Source: Hyphomicrobiales bacterium
GTDB lineage: Bacteria > Pseudomonadota > Alphaproteobacteria > Rhizobiales > Beijerinckiaceae
DNA: 59,239 bases
Direction: 5' to 3'
Assembly (NCBI GenBank): GCA_900470095.1
Contig: UBZM01000059.1
Coordinates: 1 to 59,239, forward strand
The notes under the pieces are model-generated. The model ran no database searches, was not told where the DNA came from, and saw nothing but the letters and a program-made list of their open reading frames with translations. The translations under genes and the position numbers were made by a program. Of this stretch, positions 26,410 to 35,228 are shown piece by piece; the stretch's first letter is position 1, and every line of letters starts with the position of its first letter.

Positions 26410-29331
26410 ATGACCCATGCCGCCCCTCTCGCCAAACAGGGCTCGCGCAATCTCGGGCTGGAACGGCGCCTGGCCCAGGCGCTCGAAGGCGAGGTCCGCT
26501 TCGACGCCTTCACCCGCGGGCGCTATGCCACCGACGCCTCGATCTACCAGATCATCCCGCAGGGCGTCGCCTTCCCGAAGAGCGAGGCCGACATCGCCGC
26601 CGCCCTCCAGATCGCGGCCGAGCATGGCGTTCCGGTGATCGCGCGCGGCGGCGGCACCTCCCAGAACGGCCAGCCGATCGGCGACGCGCTGATCCTCGAC
26701 ATGAGCCGGCATTTCAATGCGGTCCGCGACTATGACCCGGCCTCGCGCACGGTCTCGGTCGCACCCGGCATCGTGCTGGAGCAGCTCAACGGCCATGTGA
26801 AGAAGGACGGCCTGTTCTTCCCGGTCGAGCCCTCGACAGCGAGCCGCTGCACCATTGGCGGCATGGCCGGCAACAACTCTTCCGGCGCGCGCTCCCTGCG
26901 CTACGGCAAGATGGTCGACAATGTCATCGCCCTGCGGGCCCAGTTCCATGACGGCGAGGCCTTTGCGCTGGGCGAGAGCCCGGTCGGCGACAATGCCTCG
27001 GTCCGGGCCCGGGATCTGATGACGCGGATGCTGTCTCTGGCCGACGGACACCGCGAAGAAATCGAGCGCATCTTCCCGAAGGTGCAGCGCCGGGTCGGCG
27101 GCTACAATCTCGACGAGCTGCTTCCGGCGCGGCCGAACCTGTCGCATCTGCTGGTCGGTTCGGAAGGCACGCTCGCCATCACCACCGAGGCGACGCTCAA
27201 ACTCTCGCCGCTGCCGACGCACCGCGTCATGGGCGTCTGCCATTTCCCCGATTTTCGCGCGGCGATGGAGACGACCCGGCATATCGTGGCGCTGGGTCCG
27301 GTCGCGGTCGAACTCGTCGACAACAATGTCCTGGTGCTCGGCGCCGATATCCCGCTCTTCGTGCGGACGCTCGCCGACATCACCAGAGGCCAGCCGAACT
27401 GCCTGCTCTTGGTCGAGTTCGCCGGCGACGATCTCACGGCGCTGAAGCGCGACCTGATGCGGCTCGACCAGTGCATGGCCGACCACGGATTTGCCGATGC
27501 GGTCGTCGAGGTCGTCGAGCCGGCGCGGCAGAAGCCGGTCTGGGAGGTGCGTGAGGCCTGCCTCAACATCATGATGTCGATGAAGGGCGACGGGAAGCCG
27601 GTCTCCTTCATCGAGGATTGCGCGGTCCCGCTCGAACATCTCGCCGACTACACCGACGCAGTGACCGAGCTCTTTGCCCGCCACGGCACGCGCGGCACCT
27701 GGTATGCCCATGCCTCGGTCGGCTGCCTGCATGTCCGCCCGATCCTGAACATGAAGGACGAAGCGGGCGTCAAGGCGATGCGGGGCATTGCCGAGGCCGC
27801 CTGCGATCTCGTGCGCCAGTTCAAGGGCTCCTATTCAGGCGAACATGGCGACGGCATTTCCCGCTCGGAATTCGTCGAGCCGATGTTCGGCGCCCCGCTG
27901 ACGCGCGCCTTCGAGGCGGTGAAGGACGGGTTCGACCCGGAGAACCGGCTGAACCCCGGAAAGATCGTGCGCCCGCTCAAGATGGACGATCGCAGCCTGA
28001 TGCGGTTTCCGCCGGGCTATGCGACGCCCATCCCGGCCGCAACCGCGCTCGATTGGTCCGACTGGGGCGGGCTCGGCGGCGCCGTCGAGATGTGCAACAA
28101 CAACGGCACCTGCCGGAAACTCTCCGGCGGCACGATGTGCCCGTCCTATCGCGCCACCAAGGACGAGACGCATCTGACGCGCGGGCGCGCCAACAGCCTG
28201 CGCCTCGCGATTTCCGGGCAGCTCGGACCCGACGCCTTCACCTCGCCGGAGATGAAGGAGACGCTCGATCTCTGCGTCTCCTGCAAGGGCTGCAAGCGCG
28301 ACTGCCCAACCGGCGTCGACATGGCGCGGATGAAGATCGAGTTCCTCCACCACTATCACCAGCGCCATGGCCTGCCGCTGAAGGAGCGGCTGATCGCCTG
28401 GCTGCCGCGCTACGCGCCCTATGCCGCGAAACTGGCGCCGCTGATGAACTTGCGCGATCGCATCCCGGCTCTCGCCAAACTGAGCGAGCGCTGGCTCGGC
28501 TTCAGCGCGCGGCGTTCGCTGCCGGTCTGGCGCAAGCCCTGGGCGCAGGCCGGCAAGCCGGCGACGGCAAGCGATGTGAAGGGCGACGGGCGCGACATCG
28601 TGCTCTTCGGCGACACGTTCAACCGCTACTACGAGCGCGAGAACCTCGAGGCGGCGGAGCGCGTGCTCACTGCCGGCGGCTATCGCATCCACAAGGTCGA
28701 ACCGGCTGACGGCGGCCGGCCGCTCTGCTGCGGCCGGACCTTCCTCTCGGCCGGGCTGGTCGACGAGGCGCGCACCGAGGCCAAGCGCACGCTCGATGCG
28801 CTCTCGCCCTATATCGCCGGGGGTGCGCGCATCGTCGGACTCGAGCCCTCCTGCCTGCTGACCTTCCGCGACGAGTTTGGCGCGCTCCTGCCCAAGGAAC
28901 TGGCCGAACCTGCGGCCAGCGCGGCTTTCCTGCTCGAAGAGCTGCTCGCAGCCGACATCAAGTCCGGGACGACCACGCTGCCGCTGAAGGACCAGGCGGG
29001 TCGCGTCGCTCATCTGCACGGGCATTGCCACCAGAAGGCGTTTGCGGCGATGGGCGCCGTCGAGGCGACGCTCCGCGCGATTCCGGGCCTCGACGTCAGG
29101 CCGATCGAGTCGAGCTGCTGCGGCATGTCGGGCGCCTTCGGCTATGGCGCGGACACCATGGATGTCTCGCTCGCCATGGCCGAGCTCTCGCTGCTGCCGG
29201 CTGTGCGCAAGGCCGAAGCGCAAGACCTCGTCGTCGCCGACGGCACGAGCTGCCGCCACCAGATCCATGATGGTGCCGGCCGAGAGGCGCTGCATGTCGC
29301 CCGCGTGCTCGACATGGCGCTGGAGGGCTGA
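26410..29331 (+). CDS. FAD/Fe-S 2-hydroxyacid dehydrogenase, GlcD-GlcF-type fusion
   Basis: A large flavo-iron-sulfur protein of 973 residues. The N-terminal half is an FAD-binding PCMH domain (VIARGGGTSQNGQPIG near residue 78, CTIGGMAGNNSSGAR near 150) plus an FAD-oxidase C-terminal domain. The second half has ferredoxin-type cysteines (CNNNGTC near 562, CVSCKGCKRDCPTGVDM near 622) and two CCG segments (CCGRTF near 773, SSCCGMSGAFGY near 902). This matches YdiJ-type D-2-hydroxyacid dehydrogenases, membrane-associated enzymes that oxidise D-lactate, glycolate or 2-hydroxyglutarate to the 2-oxo acid. Its position after tctCBA suggests it oxidises the imported acid. Confidence 0.92.
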   Translation: MTHAAPLAKQGSRNLGLERRLAQALEGEVRFDAFTRGRYATDASIYQIIPQGVAFPKSEADIAAALQIAAEHGVPVIARGGGTSQNGQPIGDALILDMSRHFNAVRDYDPASRTVSVAPGIVLEQLNGHVKKDGLFFPVEPSTASRCTIGGMAGNNSSGARSLRYGKMVDNVIALRAQFHDGEAFALGESPVGDNASVRARDLMTRMLSLADGHREEIERIFPKVQRRVGGYNLDELLPARPNLSHLLVGSEGTLAITTEATLKLSPLPTHRVMGVCHFPDFRAAMETTRHIVALGPVAVELVDNNVLVLGADIPLFVRTLADITRGQPNCLLLVEFAGDDLTALKRDLMRLDQCMADHGFADAVVEVVEPARQKPVWEVREACLNIMMSMKGDGKPVSFIEDCAVPLEHLADYTDAVTELFARHGTRGTWYAHASVGCLHVRPILNMKDEAGVKAMRGIAEAACDLVRQFKGSYSGEHGDGISRSEFVEPMFGAPLTRAFEAVKDGFDPENRLNPGKIVRPLKMDDRSLMRFPPGYATPIPAATALDWSDWGGLGGAVEMCNNNGTCRKLSGGTMCPSYRATKDETHLTRGRANSLRLAISGQLGPDAFTSPEMKETLDLCVSCKGCKRDCPTGVDMARMKIEFLHHYHQRHGLPLKERLIAWLPRYAPYAAKLAPLMNLRDRIPALAKLSERWLGFSARRSLPVWRKPWAQAGKPATASDVKGDGRDIVLFGDTFNRYYERENLEAAERVLTAGGYRIHKVEPADGGRPLCCGRTFLSAGLVDEARTEAKRTLDALSPYIAGGARIVGLEPSCLLTFRDEFGALLPKELAEPAASAAFLLEELLAADIKSGTTTLPLKDQAGRVAHLHGHCHQKAFAAMGAVEATLRAIPGLDVRPIESSCCGMSGAFGYGADTMDVSLAMAELSLLPAVRKAEAQDLVVADGTSCRHQIHDGAGREALHVARVLDMALEG

Positions 29332-29407
29332 CGCGAAAAGCCGGAGCGACAGCAGGCATCCCAACCAAGGACCCGGACAAACGGGTTAAGCCGAAGGAGG
29401 ACGGACG

Positions 29408-30751
29408 ATGCTAAGGACGATGCTTCTGACTGGCGTAACGGCGCTGATCGCTGCCGGAGGAATACAGGCCGCCATGGCAAAGGACTATTTCCTCGCAAGC
29501 GGGCGGTGGGACAATGTCGTCCTGGTGATCGACCTGGAAAAGGCGATCGATCCGGCCAATGACGGCACGCCGAATGCGGTGGTGAACCGCATCCGCGTCA
29601 CGCCCGATATCGACGCGACTGGGACCGGCAAGGCCGACACGATCTCCAGCGGCCAACCGATCACCATCACCATCTCGCCGGATTACCGGCGCGCCTATGT
29701 GGTCAATCATTCCGGCCGCACCAGACCGGCGGATGCCGCCGCCTTCCAGCATGGCCATGCCGGCACCGTCACCATCGTTGATCTCAAGAAGGCGCTCGAT
29801 CCGGCGAGCAACGGCACGCTTGCGGCCGTCGAGGGCTATATCGAGACGGAAGGTTTTGGGCCGACCGGTTTCGCGATCGCGCCGGACGGCCGGCATGCCG
29901 CGCTCGCCCATGCCGAGCAGAAGGGCGACGAGGATGGCGGCCGCCATATCAGCATCGTCGACCTCGCCAGCAACAAGGTCATTCGTCGGGTCGAGCAGGC
30001 TTTCGGCAAGCCCGGCTTCCCCTGCCCTCCCCATCCGGTGCCGCACCGCGCGCCCGATCCGAAATTCGGGTGTTTCCCAGACACCAACGGCGTGACGATC
30101 AGTCCGCTCGGCGGCGGCACGATCTTCGGCGCCAATGGCGGCACGGACGATATCTCGGTGATCAGCCTGCAGAAGGCGATTGCCGGTGAAGCCGGGGCGG
30201 AGATCGCGCGCATTCCCGTGCAGGCGGGCGGCTTCGGCATCTCGACCAGCCCGGACGGAAAGCTCGTGGCGCATGCCTCCCGCGAGAACGCGCAGACCGA
30301 CACGCCCGGCAATACCGTCTCGATCATCGATGTCGAGAAGGCGCTATCGGACCCCGCCAAGGCCGAGGTCGCCCGCGTGCTGGTCGGCACCGACGACAAG
30401 TCCGTGCCGACGCGTCCCTTCGTGGCGGCGTTCCTGCCGGACGGCAAGCGCATCCTGTCGACGCATTTCCGCTCGAACAATATCGACATCATCGATGTCG
30501 CCAAGGCCATCGCCGGGCAGCCCGCGACGATCAAGCGGGTCGAGTTGAAGACGCCCGGCGGCGAACCCTCCCGCCCGCGCGGCATCGCGATCACGCCTGA
30601 CGGCAAATATGCCGCGATCACCGGCGCACCCAAGGGCAAGTCGAATTCCAGCGTGGTCTGGATCGTCGATCTCGCGAACTACGAGGTGAAAGGCCGCGTC
30701 ACCGAGATCGGCAACGAGAGCTACATGATCGGCGCCTTCCAGGCGAACTGA
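29408..30751 (+). CDS. Secreted YVTN-type beta-propeller protein
   Basis: The 447-residue product starts with a clear signal peptide (hydrophobic core in MLLTGVTALIAAGGIQAAMA, cleavage near residue 24). Repeated blade-like blocks follow, each with ITISPDYRRAYVVNH, FAIAPDGRHAALAHA, GISTSPDGKLVAHASR or IAITPDGKYAAITGA-style sequence, interleaved with VTIVDLKKAL-type strands. This is a seven-bladed-propeller pattern of the YncE/lactonase kind, probably periplasmic. The ribosome-binding site AAGGAGG seven bases before the ATG is nearly perfect, hinting at high expression. Function unknown; it follows the hydroxyacid dehydrogenase closely. Confidence 0.8.
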   Translation: MLRTMLLTGVTALIAAGGIQAAMAKDYFLASGRWDNVVLVIDLEKAIDPANDGTPNAVVNRIRVTPDIDATGTGKADTISSGQPITITISPDYRRAYVVNHSGRTRPADAAAFQHGHAGTVTIVDLKKALDPASNGTLAAVEGYIETEGFGPTGFAIAPDGRHAALAHAEQKGDEDGGRHISIVDLASNKVIRRVEQAFGKPGFPCPPHPVPHRAPDPKFGCFPDTNGVTISPLGGGTIFGANGGTDDISVISLQKAIAGEAGAEIARIPVQAGGFGISTSPDGKLVAHASRENAQTDTPGNTVSIIDVEKALSDPAKAEVARVLVGTDDKSVPTRPFVAAFLPDGKRILSTHFRSNNIDIIDVAKAIAGQPATIKRVELKTPGGEPSRPRGIAITPDGKYAAITGAPKGKSNSSVVWIVDLANYEVKGRVTEIGNESYMIGAFQAN

Positions 30752-30907
30752 TCACTGCGACGCCTGCGTTGGCGGCGGGCGGTCAGGCATCGGGCCGCAT
30801 GGCCAAGGCCGAACCCCGGCTGGTAGAGAGCAGGACGCGCGTCATTCCGGTGCCGGGACAGGCACAGCCGGGGCGACGCGCGGGTTCTCCAGCCGTCAGC
30901 GCAATCG

Positions 30908-31855
30908 ATGCTTCAATTCCTTGCCACCAGCACGCCGTTCTTCGCGGTGATCGCGCTCGGCGCGCTGGTTTCCGGCCGCACGCTGTTCGGCCCCGATTCC
31001 GTCAGGGTGCTCAACACCTTCGCCTTCATGATCGCGACGCCCGCGATGGTGCTGCGCGTGATGTCGCGGCAGCCGATCGCCGAGCTCTGGAACACGACCT
31101 TCTTCGTGGCGCTGGCAGCGATCGGCGTGACGATCATGGTGCTGGGCATCCTCATCGGCACGCGATTGCGCGCCCTGCCCTTCCCCAATGCGGTCTCGCG
31201 CGGGCAAAGCCTCGTCGGCGGCAATTTCGCCTTCCTTGGCATTCCCCTGATGCTGGCCTTCCTCGGCGAGCGCGCCGCGGCACCGATCGCGATCGGCCTG
31301 ATCTGCGACACGGCGCTCATCGTGCCTCTCTCGATTGGGCTGATCGAAGCCGGGCGCGGCGTCGGTTCGGTGCCCGCCATCGCGGGGCGGCTGGTCCGCG
31401 GCACGATCCTCAACCCCTTCATGCTGTCGATCGCCGGCGGCCTCGCGCTCTCGATCAGCGGGGTCGCGATCCCCGAACCGATCGACCGCTTCCTCTCGTT
31501 CCTCGGCAATGCGGCGGCGCCGGTCGGTGTCTTCGCGCTCGGCCTCGCCGCGCGACAATGGAGCGGTGGCGGCAGCAAGCTCCCGGCCCTCGGGATTGCA
31601 CCACTGGTCGTCGGCAAGCTCGTGCTGCACCCGCTGGTGACCTGGATCGTGCTTGCCGTCGTGCTCAAGCTTGACCCGTTCTGGGTCACGGCCGGCGTGC
31701 TCTATTCGGCCCTGCCCATCGCGGCCAATGTCTTCGTCATCTCCGAACGCTTCGAGACCGATAGCCGGCCGATCGCGGCCGCGATCGTGCTCTCGACGGC
31801 CCTGGCGGCGCTGACCTTCCCCATTGCAATCTGGCTGGTCTCGGCTGCGCCATAG
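30908..31855 (+). CDS. AEC-family transporter
   Basis: An inner-membrane protein of 315 residues with about ten hydrophobic helices and the two-half arrangement of auxin-efflux-carrier-type proteins. It shows NTFAFMIATPAMVLRV early, GGNFAFLGIPLMLAFLGE in the middle (crossover helix) and LYSALPIAANVFVISERF at the end. Bacterial members move malate, malonate or other carboxylates. The 156 bp before it contain no recognisable gene. Its place beside the Tct and hydroxyacid dehydrogenase genes fits a carboxylate role. Confidence 0.87.
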   Translation: MLQFLATSTPFFAVIALGALVSGRTLFGPDSVRVLNTFAFMIATPAMVLRVMSRQPIAELWNTTFFVALAAIGVTIMVLGILIGTRLRALPFPNAVSRGQSLVGGNFAFLGIPLMLAFLGERAAAPIAIGLICDTALIVPLSIGLIEAGRGVGSVPAIAGRLVRGTILNPFMLSIAGGLALSISGVAIPEPIDRFLSFLGNAAAPVGVFALGLAARQWSGGGSKLPALGIAPLVVGKLVLHPLVTWIVLAVVLKLDPFWVTAGVLYSALPIAANVFVISERFETDSRPIAAAIVLSTALAALTFPIAIWLVSAAP

Positions 31856-31980
31856 CGCTCTCTTCGCAACTGCAACCGTGCCCTTGCGCTGTTGCCTGTA
31901 GTCAGCGGCTTGGCGAGACGGCTAGAAACAGCCGGTCGGCGGGTCCGTCCGCGCGGCGCGATGGAACCGCCGGAGGCATC

Positions 31981-33075
31981 ATGACCAGCCAGCTCTTCAC
32001 CCCGTACAAGCTCGGCGGCCTCGAACTCGCCAACCGCATCGTGATCGCGCCGATGTGCCAGTATTCGGCCGAGGACGGCCGGGCGACCGACTGGCATACG
32101 ATCCATCTCGGCCATCTCGCCCTGTCCGGAGCCGCGTTGATGTTCATCGAGGCGACGGCCGTCGAGCCGGAGGGCCGGATCAGTCCGCTGGACCTCGGCC
32201 TCTGGTCGGACGAGACGGAAGCAGCCCTGGCCAGGACACTGGCGGCGGTCCGTGCGTATTCCGACATGCCGATCGGCATTCAGCTCGGCCATGCCGGGCG
32301 CAAGGCCTCGGTGGCCGCGCCCTGGACAGGCGGCGGCCAGCTCGGGCTCGACCAAGGCGGCTGGCAGACGCTTGCCCCGTCCGCCATCCCGTTTGGCGAC
32401 CACCCGCGGGCGCCGCTGGCGCTCGACCTCGCAGGCATCGCGCGGATTCGCGAGAATTTTGCCGCGTCGGCCAAGCGTGCCGTGCGGCTGGGCCTGCAGG
32501 CGATCGAGTTGCACGCCGCCCATGGCTATCTCCTGCACCAGTTCCTCTCGCCGCTCTCGAACCAGCGCGGGGATGAGTATGGCGGCTCGCTCGAAAACCG
32601 GATGCGCCTGCCGCTCGAAGTCTATGACGCCGTGCGGGCCGTGGTCCCTGCGGACATCCCCGTCGGCTTCCGCGTCTCCGGCACCGACTGGGTCCCCGGC
32701 GGCTGGGACGTCGAGCAGACCGTCGCCTTCGCCAAGGCCGCCGAAGCGCGCGGCTGCAGCTTCATGCATGTCTCCAGCGGCGGGCTCTCGGCCAAGCAGG
32801 CGATCCCGCTTGGCCCGAATTACCAGGTCCCCTTCGCGCGGGCCGTCAAGCAGGCGACCAACATGCCGAGTATCGCGGTTGGGCTGATCACCGAGCCGGA
32901 TCAGGCCGAGGCGATCGTCGGCACCGGAGATGCCGATCTCGTCGCGCTGGCGCGCGGCATCCTCTACGATCCGCGCTGGCCCTGGCACGCTGCCGCCCAT
33001 CTCGGTGCCAGCGTCAAGGCGCCGAACCAGTATCTGCGCTCCCAGCCGCGGCAGTTCCGCAACCTTTTCGGCTGA
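31981..33075 (+). CDS. Old-yellow-enzyme NADH:flavin oxidoreductase, YqjM-like
   Basis: An FMN-binding TIM-barrel ene-reductase of 364 residues. The YqjM-type residues C26 and Y28 occur in VIAPMCQYSAEDGRATDWH, the loop QLGHAGRKAS follows, and the catalytic histidine pair lies in ELHAAHGYLLHQFLSPLSN with RGDEYGGSLENRMRLP after it. These enzymes reduce activated C=C bonds of enones or xenobiotics with NAD(P)H. The ATG at 31981 is directly preceded by CCGGAGGCATC-type sequence. It is convergent with the YcaQ-type gene; the two stops are 21 bp apart. Confidence 0.92.
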   Translation: MTSQLFTPYKLGGLELANRIVIAPMCQYSAEDGRATDWHTIHLGHLALSGAALMFIEATAVEPEGRISPLDLGLWSDETEAALARTLAAVRAYSDMPIGIQLGHAGRKASVAAPWTGGGQLGLDQGGWQTLAPSAIPFGDHPRAPLALDLAGIARIRENFAASAKRAVRLGLQAIELHAAHGYLLHQFLSPLSNQRGDEYGGSLENRMRLPLEVYDAVRAVVPADIPVGFRVSGTDWVPGGWDVEQTVAFAKAAEARGCSFMHVSSGGLSAKQAIPLGPNYQVPFARAVKQATNMPSIAVGLITEPDQAEAIVGTGDADLVALARGILYDPRWPWHAAAHLGASVKAPNQYLRSQPRQFRNLFG

Positions 33076-33096
33076 ATTCAGGCTGCGCCGGCAAGC

Positions 33097-34254
33097 TCAG
33101 GCCCCCAGCTGGAAGCGCTCGAAGCGGTGCAGCGCCTCCTCGATGACCGCCTTGTGCCGCTCGGCGGAGCCCTTGCCGACCCAGTTCCATTGCTGGACGA
33201 GGAGTGTCCCGTTCGTGCGGTCGGCCTTGAGGTCGATCGCCGCGACGATCTCGTCGCCAACCAGAACCGGCAGGGCAAAGTACCCCATCGCCCGTTTCTC
33301 CTTCGGCACATAGGCCTCGAACAGGTGATCGTAGCCGAAGAACAGCTTCAGCCGCTTGCGCTGGATGATCAGCGGATCGAAGGGCGAAAGGATATGGACC
33401 AGCTCGGCATCCGGCGCAGGCGTCGGTTCGAACGTGGCTGGTTGCGCCCAATGCTCCTGCTTTCCCGCGCCTTCGATCGCGACGGGCACGAGTGTCCGGC
33501 GGCGTAGCCTCGCCTCTATCAGTTCGCGGATCGCGGGCTTGCGCGGCGCGTCGAGATGGCAGACCGAGTCGAGGCTGATGATGCCCTGCGAGCGCAGGGC
33601 GCGGTCGAGGAGATAGTCGAGAACCTGCTTCTCGGTCGCCGGACGCGGCGCCCGTTCCCAGCCAAAATGCCGCTCCGGAAGCTCGTAGCTCTTCAGCATG
33701 CCGGCGCGTTCGCAGATCGTCAGCGCACCGCTGAAGAATGCGAGCTGCAGCGCGCGCTTCGAAGGTTTGCGGCTCGCCCAGGCATGATCCTTCTCGACCA
33801 GCACGTCGTCCTCGATGTCGCGGATCGAGAGTGCCCCGTCGCGCCGGACGAGGCCCATGACCTTGCGCAGGTCCTTCTTGGTCACCGAATTGAACCAGCT
33901 CGGAGGGTTTTCGCGCCGCCGCTTCATCTCCGGAAGGAAGAAGCGCAGATCCCGGGTCGGGACATAGGCCAGCGCGTGCGTCCAGTATTCGAAGATGCTC
34001 TTGTCGACGCTCTGGGCCTGGCGCAGATGCGCGCGCTCGTAGTCCGGGATACGCGTCCACAGGATGTGATGGTGGCAGCGCTCGACCACGTTGATCGTGT
34101 CGATCTGCACATAGCCGAGATGGTCGACCGCTGCGGGGGTGGCGGCGGGGCCGTCGCCGAAGGGAGCGAGCGTATCGAGCCGCTGGGCACGCAGCCAGAT
34201 CCGGCGGGCCTGCGACGGGCTGATCGAGAGGGGTTTTGGCGGGCGTCTCGGCAT
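33097..34254 (-). CDS. Winged-helix protein, YcaQ/AlkX-type DNA glycosylase family
   Basis: A 385-residue protein of the HTH_42 superfamily, whose studied members (YcaQ/AlkX, AlkZ) unhook interstrand crosslinks or alkylated bases from DNA. The motif Q50-I51-D52 in LGYVQIDTINVVERCHHHIL fits the catalytic QxD/QxQ site described for the family. It also has FEYWTHALAYVP and the C-terminal HILSPFDPLIIQRKRLKLFF with FALPVLVGDEIVAAIDLKADR. It probably serves in genome protection. It lies 45 bp downstream of a methyltransferase-like gene on the same strand. Confidence 0.85.
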   Translation of the reverse strand: MPRRPPKPLSISPSQARRIWLRAQRLDTLAPFGDGPAATPAAVDHLGYVQIDTINVVERCHHHILWTRIPDYERAHLRQAQSVDKSIFEYWTHALAYVPTRDLRFFLPEMKRRRENPPSWFNSVTKKDLRKVMGLVRRDGALSIRDIEDDVLVEKDHAWASRKPSKRALQLAFFSGALTICERAGMLKSYELPERHFGWERAPRPATEKQVLDYLLDRALRSQGIISLDSVCHLDAPRKPAIRELIEARLRRRTLVPVAIEGAGKQEHWAQPATFEPTPAPDAELVHILSPFDPLIIQRKRLKLFFGYDHLFEAYVPKEKRAMGYFALPVLVGDEIVAAIDLKADRTNGTLLVQQWNWVGKGSAERHKAVIEEALHRFERFQLGA

Positions 34255-34299
34255 GTCGGGTCTATAGCGGCGCGGCGTGCGCCCTCCTGTCAGGAGCGA

Positions 34300-35013
34300 T
34301 CATGAACCGGTTCGCCGCGCGCGCTCGGACTGGGCGGCAACAGGACCGGTCGCGAGCCAGATCACGTGCCTTGCGCCGCCACGCTTGCCGTTGGCGCGTG
34401 CCTTCACCTCCTCGACCGCAAAGCCGCTCTTGCGCAGGCGCTGGGTGAAGCCATGGTCGGGACCGGACGACCAGACGGCGAGGACACCGCCAGGGCGCAG
34501 GGCCGCGCGTGCAACCGCCAGACCCGCCATGTCGTAGAGATCGTCATTCGCCCTGCGGGTCAGCCCCTCCGGCCCGTTATCGACATCCAGCAGGATCGCA
34601 TCGAACCCCGCGGGAGCGGCGCCGATCGTCCGGGCGACATCCTCCTCGCGGATCGTGACACGGGGATCGGCGAGGCAATCGCCGAAGACCGCAGCCATCG
34701 GGCCCCGCGCCCAGGCGACGACGGCTGGCACGAGCTCCGAGACCACGATCCGCGCACCTTGCCCGAATGCCGCCAGCGCCGCGCGCAGGGTAAAGCCCAT
34801 GCCGAGCCCGCCGATCAGGATACGGGGCTCCGGCCGGCCGGCAAGACGCGCCGCGACCAGCGTTGCCAGCGCCTCCTCCGAGCCGCTGAGGCGACTGTTC
34901 ATCAACTCGATCGCGCCCAGCATGATCGAGAATTCCGTGCCGCGCTGCTTGAGGCGGACTTCACCGCCGCCACCCGGCATCGTCGCGGTATCGATCTGGA
35001 TCCAGGGAATCAC
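34300..35013 (-). CDS. Spermidine-synthase-like/SAM-dependent methyltransferase-fold protein
   Basis: A Rossmann-fold protein of 237 residues. The block PRILIGGLGMGFTLRAALAA is the nucleotide/decarboxy-SAM loop, followed by VVSELVPAVVAWARGP and FDAILLDVDNGPEGL. The opening IPWIQIDTATMPGGGGEVRLKQRG is that of the short bacterial spermidine-synthase-like group, which usually lacks proof of polyamine activity. I chose the GTG at 35013, which starts exactly there; an ATG at 35073 or 35211 would add residues with no family match. Function unresolved. Confidence 0.75.
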   Translation of the reverse strand: MIPWIQIDTATMPGGGGEVRLKQRGTEFSIMLGAIELMNSRLSGSEEALATLVAARLAGRPEPRILIGGLGMGFTLRAALAAFGQGARIVVSELVPAVVAWARGPMAAVFGDCLADPRVTIREEDVARTIGAAPAGFDAILLDVDNGPEGLTRRANDDLYDMAGLAVARAALRPGGVLAVWSSGPDHGFTQRLRKSGFAVEEVKARANGKRGGARHVIWLATGPVAAQSERARRTGS

Positions 35014-35228
35014 GGGTGCACTCGGTTTCTGGGGCGGCAGGGTTTCTGGGATAACAGCCGCCCGCAACAGCATAGCAGCGCCGGCCGCGCAATTCCCGCT
35101 CGGCGGATTCGCCAGGTTCAGGCCGGACTCCAGCGAATACCCGTTGCCCGGGAGGCGGCTGCCATCGCGCTCGCCTGATGCCGCGCGCACGCCTATAAGG
35201 CAGGAAAACAACCACTGGAAGAAACGTC

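Noticed and set aside
24681..26513. 610-residue minus-strand ORF opposite tctA
   Set aside because: It is an antisense shadow rich in Asp, Gln and Arg with no recognisable motif; tctA is certain on the other strand.
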